Origin: Chinchilla lanigera
Lineage: Eukaryota; Chordata; Mammalia; Rodentia; Chinchillidae
NCBI RefSeq assembly: GCF_000276665.1
Contig: NW_004955417.1
Coordinates: forward strand, 27,885,356 to 27,949,355
DNA: 64,000 nucleotides
Direction: 5' to 3'
Shown here: piece by piece, positions 47,190 through 59,345 of the stretch
How positions within the stretch are numbered: position 1 is the first letter of the stretch
Layout: the number at the start of each line of letters is the position of its first letter
The notes under the pieces: model-generated
Databases searched by the model: none
Told to the model about the DNA's origin: nothing
What the model saw: the letters and a program-made list of their open reading frames with translations, nothing else
Program-made: the position numbers and the translations under genes

Positions 47190-48245
47190 CTTTTACCTGT
47201 GTCTTACAGCTTGCTAGCTCATTTCTTTTTAGCCCTGAATAATATTCCATTGTCTAGATATGTCAGTGTTTGGAATCAGTTCACCTGCTGGACTACATCT
47301 TGGTTACTTGCGTCTTTTGGATACTGACTAAAGCTGCTATAAACATTTATACGCAACTTTTCATGAAGACATAGGTTCTCATGGCCTTAGGTAAACAGCA
47401 AGGAGCATGATTGCTAGATTGTGTGAAGAGAGTACTTCTAGCTTTTCAAACACCTGCACACCACCTACCTGATTTTACACACTCACTGGAAGCAAGTGCG
47501 AGTTCCTGATGTGAGGGAGTTCCTGTTGTTCTCCATCCTTGCTGAACTTCGCTGTTGTCAGTGTTCTGAAACAGATGTGCAGTGGTACATCAGTGGCGTT
47601 TTAATTCGACTTTTTCTGGTGACATGTGAGGCTGACATCTTTTCATGTTTCTTTGCTGTCTGTGTTTCCTCTTTATTAAGATGTCCTTTAAAATCTTAAC
47701 TCATTTTAAAAATTTTGAATTTTAAGAGTTCTACATATATATTGAATAATAATCCTTCTTTAGGTATGTCCTTTGCAAATATCTTTTCTTAGTCTGTGAC
47801 TTGTCTTTCTCTTGACATCATCTTTTGAGGAGTAGAAGTTTTTCATTTTACTCAAACCCAGCTTATGAATTTTTTTGTAAGTTTTGCCTTCACTGTTGTA
47901 CTACTTAAAAGTTATCACTTGCACCCAAGGGCTTCTAGGTTTTCCTCTGTGTGATCTTCTAGATTTATAGTTTTGTATTTTAAATTTGTATCTATGATGC
48001 ATTTTGAGTTAATTTTTGTGAGGTATGGGTTTAAATTCTTTTTTTATGCATGTAAATGTCAAGTTGTTTCAACATGGTTTGTTGCATTTAGCTGCATTTT
48101 GTCTTTGCTTCTTTGTCATAGGTCACCTGACTATCTTGATGGGTGTTATTTCTGAGCTGTTTATTCTGTTCCATTGATTAATCTATTCTTCATCTCTAAT
48201 ACCATGATATTCTCATTATTGTAGACTTATAGGAAGTTTTGGAAG
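47190..48245 (-). mobile_element. LINE-1 3' end, minus orientation
   Basis: The minus strand reads an EYYSGLKRNELAS-like C-terminal segment at 47.2 kb and ORF2 back to an INGTE segment (48.2 kb), the familiar DQWNRIE region in decayed form. Old, with many stops. Confidence 0.7.
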
Positions 48246-48288
48246 GGCTGATAGGCATTTCTCCAACTTTGTAAGGGAAGGAGGCAGG

Positions 48289-48331
48289 GAGAGGAGAGAG
48301 AGAGAGAGAGACAGAGAGAGACAGAGAGAGA
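48289..48331. repeat. (GA)n/(GACA) microsatellite
   Basis: GAGA runs broken by ACAGAGAGAG units. Confidence 0.92.
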
Positions 48332-48627
48332 ACAAGCTTCATTCTGACCATTATATTGTATGCAGGCTACCCACCCTAGGGCAGGTGTAGCACTCACACC
48401 CATAGTCCCAGCACTGAGGTATGAATCACTCACAAACTCTAGATTCAGCCACCTCTGAAAAGTCCACTCCACCATAACAATGGTGATGGTTATAGTATCA
48501 CTTCCTGCTAGGCAACGTTCAATTTCTCTGCACCACATGCTTCACGTATAGATATATACATGTTGGGCCAAACTTACTTTTCCTGTTTATGTCCCCACAC
48601 TGCTCCACAGGGAACTGCTGTTTTTCT

Positions 48628-48790
48628 TTCTTTCTTTCTTTTTTGTCTTTTTTGAGACAGGGTTTCACTATGCAGTTCAGGCTGGCCTTAAGCTCACTTC
48701 GTAGCCCAGGCTGGCCTCGAACTCACAGCGATCCTCCTGTCTCAGTCACCCGAGTGCTGGGATTACAGGCGTGCACCACCACGCCCGGCT
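48628..48790 (-). mobile_element. B1 SINE, minus orientation, 16-bp TSD
   Basis: CTTT-rich tail, GAGACAGGGTTTCACTATGC, duplicated GGCCTTAAGCTCACTTCGTA / CCAGGCTGGCCTCGAACTCA segments, and 5' end at CCACGCCCGGCT. The perfect duplication GAACTGCTGTTTTTCT lies at 48612-48627 and 48791-48806. Confidence 0.96.
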
Positions 48791-49374
48791 GAACTGCTGT
48801 TTTTCTATCAGGCTTGAATTCTGTTTTCTTCTCAGTCTTTTCAGGTATAAGTTGCTTTCTAGTACTCATTTGAGTTGTGTTTTTTGTACATGTGTTGAAG
48901 TACTTCAAATGGTAGATTATTTCCTAATATGGTCCATCTCTTAAGGAAATAACTATAGCTTTCTAGAACTTTTTTGCAAACAATAATTTTAAAAATTAGT
49001 AATTGTTGAGAAGTATTTAAAACTTCTAGGTCATGTAGACATGAAAATGTTTTTAGTATAAATGAGTTAATATTGAAGATAATTGTATATACTTTTTCTT
49101 TCTATGTAAGAAACTTAATGCATGTGTAAGTATGCATAAAAATTATACTGTATTTAACAGTGCCAGCAACATAGTAACTCCAAATTTGAATATTTGGCAT
49201 TCCTCTTCATGTATGTGTTTATAAAATATTTTTAATATTATGCTTTATCTATTGTAATCTGTACTTAAAATGTTCAAAGTCCTTCAGCTTCACCAATATT
49301 TAATGTTTTTGAATAAAGTACAAAATACACAAAAGGCTTAGTATATAGCTAATTGTTAATCTTTCCACCTTTAG

Positions 49375-49531
49375 ATTATCGACACAATGGTCGAGATCTG
49401 CAGAGCTCAACATTATCAGTGCCAGAACAAGTAATGTCATCCAACCATTGCTCACCATCAGGGTCTCCTCATCGAGTAGATGTTATAGGAAGGACAAGAT
49501 CATGGTCACCCAGCGTGCCCCCTCCACAGAG
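49375..49531 (+). CDS. RIMS2: RIMS2 exon: Ser/Pro-rich linker
   Basis: 157 nt; completes the Asp codon from 45607 and ends after two bases of a codon. It encodes DYRHNGRDLQSSTLSVPEQV, MSSNHCSPSGSPHRVDVIGR and TRSWSPSVPPPQ. This is the Ser/Arg/Pro-rich linker between C2A and C2B, a low-complexity region in RIM proteins rich in SP sites. The sequence is RIM2-specific; RIM1 has a different linker here. Acceptor CACCTTTAG|AT, donor AGAG|GTAAAG. An open frame across this exon begins within the upstream intron and is only partly coding. Confidence 0.96.
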
Positions 49532-52416
49532 GTAAAGTGGCGTATACCTTTTATTTGTAGCATGGCACCACAGGTATACTTGTCTTAAAGTATCATAAAC
49601 TTATGCAAAAAGTTATTTAAGAGAATCAAAATGGTATTCAATAACCTATATAATGAGGAAACAAAGAAATATAGGTTACTTTGAAATTTTGGATGATTTA
49701 TATATTACTGTATTGAAAGAAATTAAAATGATTAAGAAGAACCATTTTAGTCACATATCACATTAAGCAGATGTATTAAGTCCAACTTTGTATACTAATT
49801 AATGATATAGATGTGGGTACTTTGAAAAATAGGAAAAACAGACATCTGCTTGTCCTCTAGAAATAGGAGCAATCATCAGAAGAATTAAAAATAATGCATG
49901 TGTGGTGGGAAGAGCGGCTTAGCAAATCTGTAGCACCAGGGCTTATATTAGCAGAGGGTCCCAGTTAGTCTAGTTAAGTACAGAAGGATTAATGGAGCAA
50001 GGACCGTGGGAATAAGTAAGGCTGGCAAGAAATATGCACAATTCACATTTTATGTATTTATAATGTTGAAGAAAGCGATTCATTAGATTAACAGCCTTAT
50101 AACTCATTTTAATTAATGAAATAATTTTAGACTTAATTTTAATTGAATATTAATTTTACACAAATTTGACTAGGAGAATGTTAGATTTATTGTCTTTATA
50201 AATTTTACTTATTTAATTTACAAGAATATCGACCACCAAAATGGGCTTACTTAATTTAGATAATTACAAAACTTATGAAGTGTACTATATTAAGTTTATA
50301 GATATAGTTTATAATGTTTGAATTAAATATATTGGTAAGTGGGACTATAATTATTAAATTTTTTCTGAAAAGTAATTGCTTAAATGTAGGTTCATTGAGA
50401 GAATGGTATCTGTATTCTGATATTTAAAGTTTAAGAGAGAACTTTGAATTTATAATTTAAAAAATAATTGCATCTCCTTAAGAACAGAATAAAGGGTACA
50501 TGTGAAGAGTTCCCCTTTCTGCACTCAATGCAGAACCCTCCGTGACCAGGTGTGTGTTTCTCTCCTCGTATCAGGCAGTTTGCAGAGATGAGACATCACC
50601 TGAGTGTCGCATAATTCAGTTCCGTTCCACTGTCTCCTGGAGCTAGCATCAGGTGGCACGAGCTTGGCTGCACCACAGAGCCCCGAGGCAAGTGCCAGGC
50701 AGTGTCTGTCCTGCACTGACCAAGCAGCTGTAAATAGTTCTCACAGCCCCTTCCTTGGGTCCGATCATTTGCGAGCATGGTCGCACAGTTTAGCACTTGT
50801 ACAGTGGCTTATATTCAGTGGTCTCGTACGGATATTATAAGAAGTGCAGACGAATAGCCAGGAGTAAAAAGGACAAGGCAAATGTGCGCTCTAGAGGGGG
50901 CTCCTGTGCCCTGTGGGCGTGCTGCACTCCCGGCACCTCTGTGTGTTCTGCAGCGGGAGCTTAGCAGACCTTGTTCAGGAGGAGAGTGGGCAGAGTGAGC
51001 GCTCCAGCACCCACATCCTGGAGTGACTTGTTTTCTCTGGTCACTGGTCTCATCCTAAGGCTATCTAGGGTGCTACCAAACAAACCTCATTACCATAGTC
51101 TGAGAAGTTATCAAAGGGGTTCAGCATGAAAAACAGAAGACAGTGCAACCAGAAAATTTCCAGGGTTTTAGGAACTCTATGTCAGGAGCCAGGGACAAAA
51201 ACTAAATAAAATTCACATTATATCATAGCTTTACTTGTACCAAAGCAAGAAAGTTTGACCCATCTAATAGAACATAGTCACAGGTTCTAGGTCGGATTCA
51301 GCTGCATATAAGACAAACTCCATCATTACAAAAGTTAGGCTTAAAAAGTTTATTCTAGCATGAAAAATAAATGTGTGAGTGTGCAATCCAGTGAAGGATG
51401 GTAGCTAAAATAATTATTGATCAATTACAGAAGCCTCATTTAGATTTTAAAATAAAGTCATAGTCATCATCCCTAAAGTATGATCCACCAGTATGTTATA
51501 CGTAGGTAGTATATTGAAACTGAAAACACAGTATGAAAACAACAGCATTAAAAGCATAATCAGCACATGGAAACCAAAAGAAACTGGAATCCCAGTTTTG
51601 GTTTTAAAAGTTTGAGTGTCAGAAGTGCTATAAAAACAACATGTATTGTGGGAAAAACCCCGAACTACGAAGCCAAAGGTCCCACAGTCACTGCCCATTT
51701 GAGTGGCAGAGCGCGCACTTTACACAAAGGCTGGGGCACACGGGCCAAACTGCACGCTGTGCTTTCGTCACCGTGCCCTCCGAAGCTCAGCTCGCCGGAG
51801 GCGACACTTTCTCAGGTTCGTCTTAGAGTGCTCTGAAGACTAACGGAAAGACTGGGCATATGATCGCGCACAGATGTGTTCCTTACAAATAAACAGCTTT
51901 AAGATGTAGAAAAAAGCAGCCGCCATTGTTAGAAAAATAAGTACACGATGGTAGCTGGAGATCTTAGCAGATCTCAACAGAAGTCAGTAGCTAAACCAGA
52001 CCCCCCATAGCAATGGCTTAGAAGATTTAAATAGTATATGTGTTCGCTCAAACTTACTGTGTGAAGTAAATCTATATTCTGTCTATGTCTTTTGTGTAAC
52101 ATTTCATATTATCCAAGCAAAGACTACAAAGTATCTTTTAAGAAAAAACATTTTAAGAATTGGTGAAAAAGAAAACCTCAATAAATCTTATATAAACCAG
52201 TTTCTTTGAATATTATGCACTATATTTATAAACCTATAAAAGATGTTTTTTAAATTCCTGGAACTTTCTAAGACACTGCTAAATAATTTGGTTGTAGATT
52301 AAATAACGAGGAGGAAGTTGTGACATATTAGAATTGAATGATAGTGAAAATCCTGTTAAACATTTGTGGGACACAAATAATATATAGAAAAATTTCACCT
52401 TAAGAAAAAGAAATTT

Positions 52417-52573
52417 GGCTGGGTGTGGTGGTACACATCTGTAATCCCAGCACTCAGGAGGCTGAGGCAGGAGGCTTGCTGTGAATTCAAGGCCAGCCTG
52501 GGCTACAAAGTGAGTGCAAGGCCAGCCTGAACTGCGTAGTGAAACCCTGTCTCAAAAAGACAAAAAGAAAAAG
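52417..52573 (+). mobile_element. B1 SINE, 11-bp TSD
   Basis: GGCTGGGTGTGGTGGTACAC, then the duplicated AAGGCCAGCCTGGGCTAC / AAGGCCAGCCTGAACTGC units and CCCTGTCTCAAAAAGACA. Duplication AAAAGAAATTT at 52406-52416 and 52574-52584. Confidence 0.94.
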
Positions 52574-52629
52574 AAAAGAAATTTATTAGAAAATAGAAAG
52601 ATTGGACATGGTGAAATGAGATGATTTTA

Positions 52630-53370
52630 TATCTGATGTGGAGAAAAGTGAGCCTTATACTCTACTGGTGACAGTCCATATTAGTAGAATCATTTATGAG
52701 CTTTGAGATTTCTCAAAATATTAAAAATAGAACTATCATATAATCCTACAATAATACATTGCACATATATTCAAAGGATATGAAATTAGTATATTGATGA
52801 TATCTACAATGATCATAGTAGCATTCATAACAACAGCTAAAGTAGGGAATACCCTAAGTGTCTATCAGTGGACGAGTGACGCACATATAGAAAATGTGGT
52901 GGATATAATTAGGAGAATAGTGCTCACCCCTAAAATAGAAGGAAGCCTTGTTCCTTGGTGTGTGTGACAGTATGGACGAACATGAGAGGTGTTATGTGAG
53001 ATAAACCAGACATACACAGACGAACACTCTGTGGCCTCATGTACGTTTGGAATCTACAAAGAGTTTGTGTCACGGAAGTGAGTAAAATGGTGGGAGGTGG
53101 GGACTAGGGAGACGTTGGCCAAAGGACGCAAAATTTCCGTTTGGCCAGAGTGAACAGTTTAGACATCTATAGTGCAGCAACCGTAGTTAACAATGCCTTA
53201 TACACTGGAAGATTCCTAAGAGATAGGTTGCATGCGTTTTCACCATACAGCTGGTGTGTAAGGCAGTAATGTCCCTGTTAGGTAGCTTCATTGAGCCATT
53301 ATACAGCATGCACACTTACTGTACCCCGTAGCTGCATAATTTTTACAAGTCAATTAAAAGCAAGCAGATC
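52630..53370 (+). mobile_element. LINE-1 3' end, plus orientation
   Basis: TACTCTACTGGTGACAGTCC, then the ILKIELSYNPTI-type segment and GCATTCATAACAACAGCTAA fit decayed ORF2 C-terminal sequence. The text to about 53.37 kb is L1-like 3' UTR. No A-tail or TSD seen. Confidence 0.7.
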
Positions 53371-53651
53371 AAACCAAGTAAGCAATAAGCACTGGATGTG
53401 GGACAGTGAGTGCAGAACAGCACAGGGGATCCCTGAAACAGGAGGAGCGAGTGCGGGTGTGGGCAGAGTCACCGAACGGAGACAGAATGGAGCGGACAGT
53501 GAGAGGAGAGCCATGGACAGACGAGGGAGCGTGCACGTGGACCGTGGAGCTCGCTCTCTGAGAAGGAGGCCTGCGTGACAAATGGGTGACAAACAGTCTG
53601 TAAAAGGGGCAAGTACAAAGGAAAATAGGCTTTAAAACTGAATGATGATAG

Positions 53652-54120
53652 CATGCCGTTATATCTGGCAAACTAGAAGAAATATTTAAATTTCTGACAG
53701 AAAATAAGGAATTGGAACAAGAGGAAAGAGAACAGCTAGAAAAGCTAACCACTCAGCAGCGTATTGAAATGGCACGCGAAGAGAATCCGCTCTTTCCTTT
53801 CCCACTCAAAAGCCCAGAGTAAGCAGGTTTTGTAGGTAGTTTTTCACCACGTTGCTGAGAACTTATCTCTCCGTTATGTACAACTGACTGTGGAAACTAA
53901 CAAGAAAGAAAGCTGTGTAGCTGTTTTCCTGGAGCCAGTGTAAACCTGCCTCGGATCCTCCAGTGCAAGAAAAGTTTACAAGCACATTTTAACTGCAGAC
54001 AAATGTAAAAATATTATATTGACCAACTAATCTAACCATGAATTAAAGGCATGATAGACATCACAAAATTTGCTATGGCAGTTCATCACATGAATGGACC
54101 AGTGGGGAAATAAATCTCAT
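53652..54120 (+). pseudogene. unassigned coding-like segment with 3' UTR (probable retrocopy tail)
   Basis: An open stretch at 53652-53822 ends at TAA (53820-53822). It reads like a charged helical or coiled-coil protein C-terminus: KLEEIFKFLTENKELEQEER, EQLEKLTTQQRIEMAREENP and LFPFPLKSPE. The composition is far from random, and the codons are natural for a mammalian gene. Upstream it meets a TAG at 53649-53651 with no start or splice acceptor of note. Downstream about 290 nt of UTR-like sequence contains AATAAA at 54109-54114. This suggests a 5'-truncated processed gene copy. I do not recognise the parent gene. A native RIMS2 terminal exon is less likely, since the frame matches no RIM sequence I know. 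No A-tail or TSD is clear. Confidence 0.55.
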
Positions 54121-54379
54121 TACAGACAGAAAAATAATTTTATTTTCAATTCTTCACAACAGAAAAGAAAAAACTAGAAGAAAACAACCAACAACACACA
54201 AAAACGCTTTAAAAAAAAAACAATACAGAAAGAAAAAACTGCCTAGGCATTTGCATTGACTAAATAATGTCATAAATAATATAGCACATCCACTCCTGAA
54301 AAATACTATAAAACAAGAAGAAATAAGAGGTGGAAGAATTGGAAAAGAAGAAATAAAAACCACCATTACTTGTTAAAAA

Positions 54380-54850
54380 TGGATTTGTCTACACTGAAAG
54401 TAGCATAATCAGAATATTTAAACTAATGTGGGAGTTCTACCAAATAGTTTGCCATAAAACACCTTACAAAAATGAGTAATAACTGATTAGGAAATGTAAT
54501 GAGATTCTCAAAGCACAATTCTCAAAGGCAGCACAAAGTGTGTATTAATTCATCTAACAATTAAGAAGAACTTCTTAGAAGAATGTAGAACTTTAGATAA
54601 AGTAGTGCATCTTATGAGTAGAGTGGCTTCAATTCTGCATAAATTAATCAATAATGCCATCCTAATCAGAATCATATGTGTAATTTTTGAAATTTGACAT
54701 CATTTTAGAATTTATGTGAAAGGCCAAAGATGAACAAATTATCAAATTAAAAAGAAGTGAAATTTACTACGAGCCCATGCATAGTAATAGACATACCAAA
54801 TATAATCGTGCAATATATGTATATGTATACATGATTTATAGATATTTTAT
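54380..54850 (+). mobile_element. LINE-1 ORF2 fragment, plus orientation
   Basis: Words such as AAATTAATCAATAATGCCAT, AGAATTTATGTGAAAGGCCA and AACAAATTATCAAATTAAAA resemble decayed ORF2. Boundaries uncertain. Confidence 0.5.
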
Positions 54851-55558
54851 GTTAACTTGATATATGTTAATAAAGGTGGCACTACTAATTAATATGGAAA
54901 GTGGGTTGGAAAAGGTAGGAAACCAACTCATCTGTAGAATAAAACTAAATGCTAGACGCTCGTCTTTCTTTCTGTAACGGGAGATGCATGGTCTTAGTTA
55001 TGTTTCAGAGGGCTGCTGTGTGCCACCTACCCAGAGCGCTGGGTAAGGTGGAGGAGAGAATGCTGAGGTGCTGTCGCAGGCAGTGCGTGAAGATGAGAGT
55101 TTGGCCTGCGGTGTTAGCGAGGGGTGTGGTTAGAAGTGAGGGGTTCCAGCTGCTCTCCTGAGCGCTGAAGTCTTGTCCGGCCACACACACAGTGTCTCTG
55201 GCTCGACTCTTGCAGACCATGTCAACAAACATGTGACGCTAACCTTGTTTTCTCAAAGACATCTACTCCTCCTCTTGCGTATAACTGAGTTTCATTTCTA
55301 GAGACCTGGGCGTCCCATTCCCACTGATACTGGGTTCATTTGGGCTCTTTTCAAGTTGTGTTTCTTTTATAGCAGCAAGCTCCTTCATTAACTGTCACTT
55401 CCCAACTGATATTTATACTGTTAGCCAGGGTTTAAATAGAGAAAAACATTGGACTTGCATTAAATTGACTTTATTTCTATTTTTATTAAAGAACTTCATT
55501 TGTTGGCGTAGTGTTTGTTTATGGCTTACTGTGATACTGAACGTGTCTGCTGTTTTAG

Positions 55559-55675
55559 TCGGAATGTGGAACAGGGGCTGCGAGGGACACGCACGACTCC
55601 TGGACATTACAACACGATTAGCCGAATGGACAGACATCGGGTCGTGGATGATCATTACTCTCCAGAGAGAGACAG
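55559..55675 (+). CDS. RIMS2: RIMS2 exon: linker (GLRGTR...SRMDRH)
   Basis: 117 nt; completes a Ser codon and ends in the same phase (2-2), so it is frame-neutral. It encodes SRNVEQGLRGTRTTPGHYNT, ISRMDRHRVVDDHYSPERD and the first two bases of the next codon. This is the RIM2 linker, rich in Arg, Ser and His. Acceptor CTGCTGTTTTAG|T, donor GACAG|GTAAGT. The sequence differs from human RIM2 at a few positions (TTP and VVD, where I recall TMT and VMD), as expected in a disordered linker. The overlapping 55465-55731 frame is a shadow that starts in the intron. Confidence 0.95.
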
Positions 55676-58600
55676 GTAAGTACGACTCCGTACTGTTAGG
55701 CTGTATCAGACGCGTACAGGGGTTGTCGTGAAGTGCTCTCACCTACTTCATTTTAGTTTCTAGGACCGCGCTTCCTTTACCACGGCCACACTCTGCGCCA
55801 TGACTGCTGCACTGCTAACATAGAAGCGCACGCACAACAGAAACAAAGCCGTTCTGCATTTGCAGTTTGGTCTTTTGTTAAATAAAATTAAACTTTGCAC
55901 AAGAGATCATAATAATAATCATCCCAATAGCAAGATGCTCTATCATTTTACCTTGTCACAATTATTTTATATAAATCTACTTTCATTATACAATAGATTT
56001 TAAAGTCTTTTATGTACATCAGAGAAATCAATGTGACTGTTTATATATAGAAGTACTGAGACAGAATTTGGTTTGTTTAGGAAACATTTTATCATGATTC
56101 ATGACTTTCGGTAAACCCTTTAATCATCTTAAAGAGTCATGCTTGCTGATTGCTGTGTTTGAAAGACTTGTCTGAATTTCCCCCATTAAATGTGACAAAC
56201 TTGGAGGTAACATGGTATGTTACAATGCTTACATGAATTATTACCAATTTTAAAAGTTAATAAAATTAATTAACTCTCCAGCTCATGCTTTGGTCATATA
56301 TTAAAAATGCTGTGATATTTTCCCCAAACTATCAAAAAAATTTGAGACTCGATGAAGAGAGCTGAGTTTATTATTTTGAAAATAATAAAACAAGGGAAAT
56401 CAGATGTTCTTTTGTATGTCTCTTACACTAATTTGTGAAGAACATTGGGACTTTAAAGTCTACTTTAATGATATGAGAAATTACTTTCTATATATATAAA
56501 TGTATTTGTTTTGTCTGTGTCTAAATTAATACTCAATTCATGCTTATAATTTCACTGTGCTTTACTACACATTTCCAAAAGAAAAGGAGTATCTTAGATC
56601 TCAGTGGTATCACACAAATGCTGGCTCTTATGTCTGAGATTTAAGCAGAAATGAAGAAGTTATTAAATTAGTATTATTTTTAAAAATTTTCTTGACCTGT
56701 TCTTAGTTGTCTATTCCTTTAGACCTGATTCATGCATAGATACGCTACCTGTAGAGAGTGATGCTATGCAGATAAGAAAACTGAAAGGCAGATTCATGTG
56801 CTGGCGTGCTTAACAGTGGGAGAGTCTTACCAGGGCAGGGTCATAGGTGCTTTGATTACCTAAGCAATTTTGACAAGCTTAGCAACTTCTGGAAATTATT
56901 TACATAGCAAGTCATAAGCTTGTTCACTGAAAATTTGTTAATGGGAGGGATAACAGAGAAAAGTCTGAAATGGAAAATATATGGAAAATGTTCTATTAAT
57001 GAAAAATAGACCCCCTTTTCAATGAAGACAAGTAAATGTGACCAGAATATTAGAAAAGAGTGGAAGACAACAGTGGATGCCATTACCTTCAGTGCTGGGT
57101 TGGTCAGTATTTAAAACAAGTGGTCCTGGGCTTAGTGACAACAGGATGACCGACATTTGCTCTGAAAGCCTAGGCAGTGGACGCAAGCCTTTGCAGCGTT
57201 CAGCGGTGCAGACATCTGGCTCCCGCACTCACGCCTGCGTTTGCCACCACTGCCGTGGGCCATTTGTCCTTGATGTATTATAGTCGTGGCAGAGACCGCC
57301 TGGGTGTCATTTTTATACCTGTTCCAGCTCACACCTGTAATTGAAATACCATTGTATTTTCTGTTTTACTTTGTAACTTTGTGCATCTTTTAGTTTTGAA
57401 AAAATTTTATATGATTTTCTGTAGAAGTTTTGGAGAAAATTTATTCATGCTGTTTCATGACGATTTTTAGTTTGTGGTAGATCGCTAGATCACAATTATT
57501 TTTAAATGGGATCTGTCTGAGATCCTTTCTGAAACAAGTAAAATAGAATTTCATTTACATAGACGTGAAATAACCATTTTGCTAGCGTTATTTTTTGGAT
57601 TATCTATGTAGCCATTATTCATTAAAATAAGGACTCAAAAATCAGAATATTGTGTCCAATAATGTATGCAGTCTATCACATTATGAAATGGTCCTTCCTT
57701 TCTGCTTTAGCCTAATATTACGAAGGACTTTCAATAATTAAATACATTTGAAGGCATTATCATTTTCATGGAGTATTTAGAGGGCAGGAATACTCTAGCT
57801 TTATTACCTGAATTTTCTTGAGTAGCATTTTACAGAGTTAGTCAATAACACCATTGCTTAAAAAGCCTAAGGGAGAATTTCTTTGAGATAGTACATTTTA
57901 GGTATTGTGAGAGAGGCATTAACTTTTCTTGTCGGTAAGAATTGATGCACTGGATTAGAATAGTATTTTATTAATGTACTCTTTTTCATAGGATTTGGAA
58001 CAAATACCTTTGGATTCAAATTTAGAATTTTACATCTTGCTAAGGATGTGTCTTAGGGAAAATTAATGTCTTTGATGGTTGATTTGCTTATTTATAGAAT
58101 TAAAGTACAAATACCAACCTTATAGAGTTGTCTAAATTAACTGGTATTTCCAGTGTAATTTTTATATTTCCTGTCAGACTGTCAGTATCAAAATATACAA
58201 TACATATCCATAATTATTTCATCCAAATTTCATGATATGTACTAAAAAATTGTGCCTACCCCTTAGCATTTGAAAAGAATCTTTTAGCTCCCAAGTAATT
58301 TACAGTTAATTGCTTAATAATTAAGCAAAAACAACAACACAGAAAACAGTTGATTCCAATATTTCTTTCAAAGTTTTGTTGAGAATGTAAGCTCTGAGCC
58401 AGATTTTGAGAAACCAGCGTCTTTGTTTAGGGTAGAACAGGAGCAAAAGATAGAGGCAGGACCCACCCACGCACCACGGGGGCCCAGGGGAAGGAGAGGG
58501 GTTTGTGGCACATGTCCGGAAGGGGTGTGTGCGGGCAGTGGCTTCTCCACTGACTGCAGTGGGTGAGAGACCGTGCTGTTCAGCATTAATTTATAGTGCA

Positions 58601-59124
58601 TGGTTAAGCGTAAGTGGTATAAAGAGCAAACAGAGTGTGCAGATCCTTTTTTACAGGTAATAGAAGACAATTATCTATTAAATATTTGATTGGAACTTTT
58701 CTTTGCATATCTTTGTCATTGCTACTTATAATTTTACTCTGTTTTGAAAAGTAAAGGGGTTCCTTACAAGGCACATCCACAGTGCATGAGTATTAATTAA
58801 AATCATAGTTTATAAAGAACATCTTTCATCTTCCACTACCTCTCCCCACTAGTTCTATCAGTTTTTCTCTAGTAACTACTACAACCAGGAATATACTTTT
58901 CCTGGGGGCACATTATATAGCTATAGTATTATATCATTTAAAAAGGGTTTTTGGGGGGTCTGTGTGAGCTAATTTACTGTTAGGATATATATTATAGTTT
59001 TAGATACTATTTGTGTCACGTATCAGAATTCTGTACCCTGTAGCCTGATTTTTAGGTCTATTACAGAGGCCAAAGTATGTTAGCTACTTTTCTATTCTTT
59101 AATTATGCTTTTCGCATTATAAGG

Positions 59125-59127
<3 letters not shown>

Positions 59128-59177
<50 letters not shown>
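59128..59177. repeat. (TA)n microsatellite
   Basis: About 25 uninterrupted TA units. The overlapping frame 59077-59259 includes an artefactual YIYIYI run from it. Confidence 0.97.
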
Positions 59178-59180
<3 letters not shown>

Positions 59181-59181
59181 T

Positions 59182-59345
59182 GTGGTGGCACTGGGGATTG
59201 AACCACTGAGCTGCTTCCCTGGCCCTTTTCCGTTGTCATTCTTAGACAGGATCATGTAAGTCATTAACTTGCCCAAGCTGAATTTTAACTTGCGTCTGTG
59301 CCCTAGAGTGCTGAGACTGTGATTGTGTCACCACGCATGGCGAGG
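59182..59345 (-). mobile_element. old ID fragment plus B1-like remnant, minus orientation
   Basis: CACTGGGGATTGAACCACTG to CTTCCCTGGCCC is a shortened reverse ID core. It is followed by AGACAGGATCATGTAAGTCA and AGAGTGCTGAGACTGTGATT to CCACGCATGGCG, a diverged B1 reverse complement. Confidence 0.6.

Larger units (their letters stand above)
45608..49374 (+). other. RIMS2: RIMS2 intron
   Basis: Contains GA microsatellites, two oppositely oriented L1 fragments, and one B1. Otherwise AT-rich with nothing assignable. Ends with TTTCCACCTTTAG. Confidence 0.85.
49532..55558 (+). other. RIMS2: RIMS2 intron
   Basis: AT-rich to 50.4 kb. A moderately GC-rich unassigned stretch runs at 50.5-51.0 kb, then B1, L1 and a retrocopy-like segment follow. 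No RIMS2 exon recognised inside. The acceptor at the end is CTGCTGTTTTAG. Confidence 0.85.

Noticed and set aside
59077..59259. 60-codon frame with a YIYIYI run
   Set aside because: Created by the TA microsatellite.
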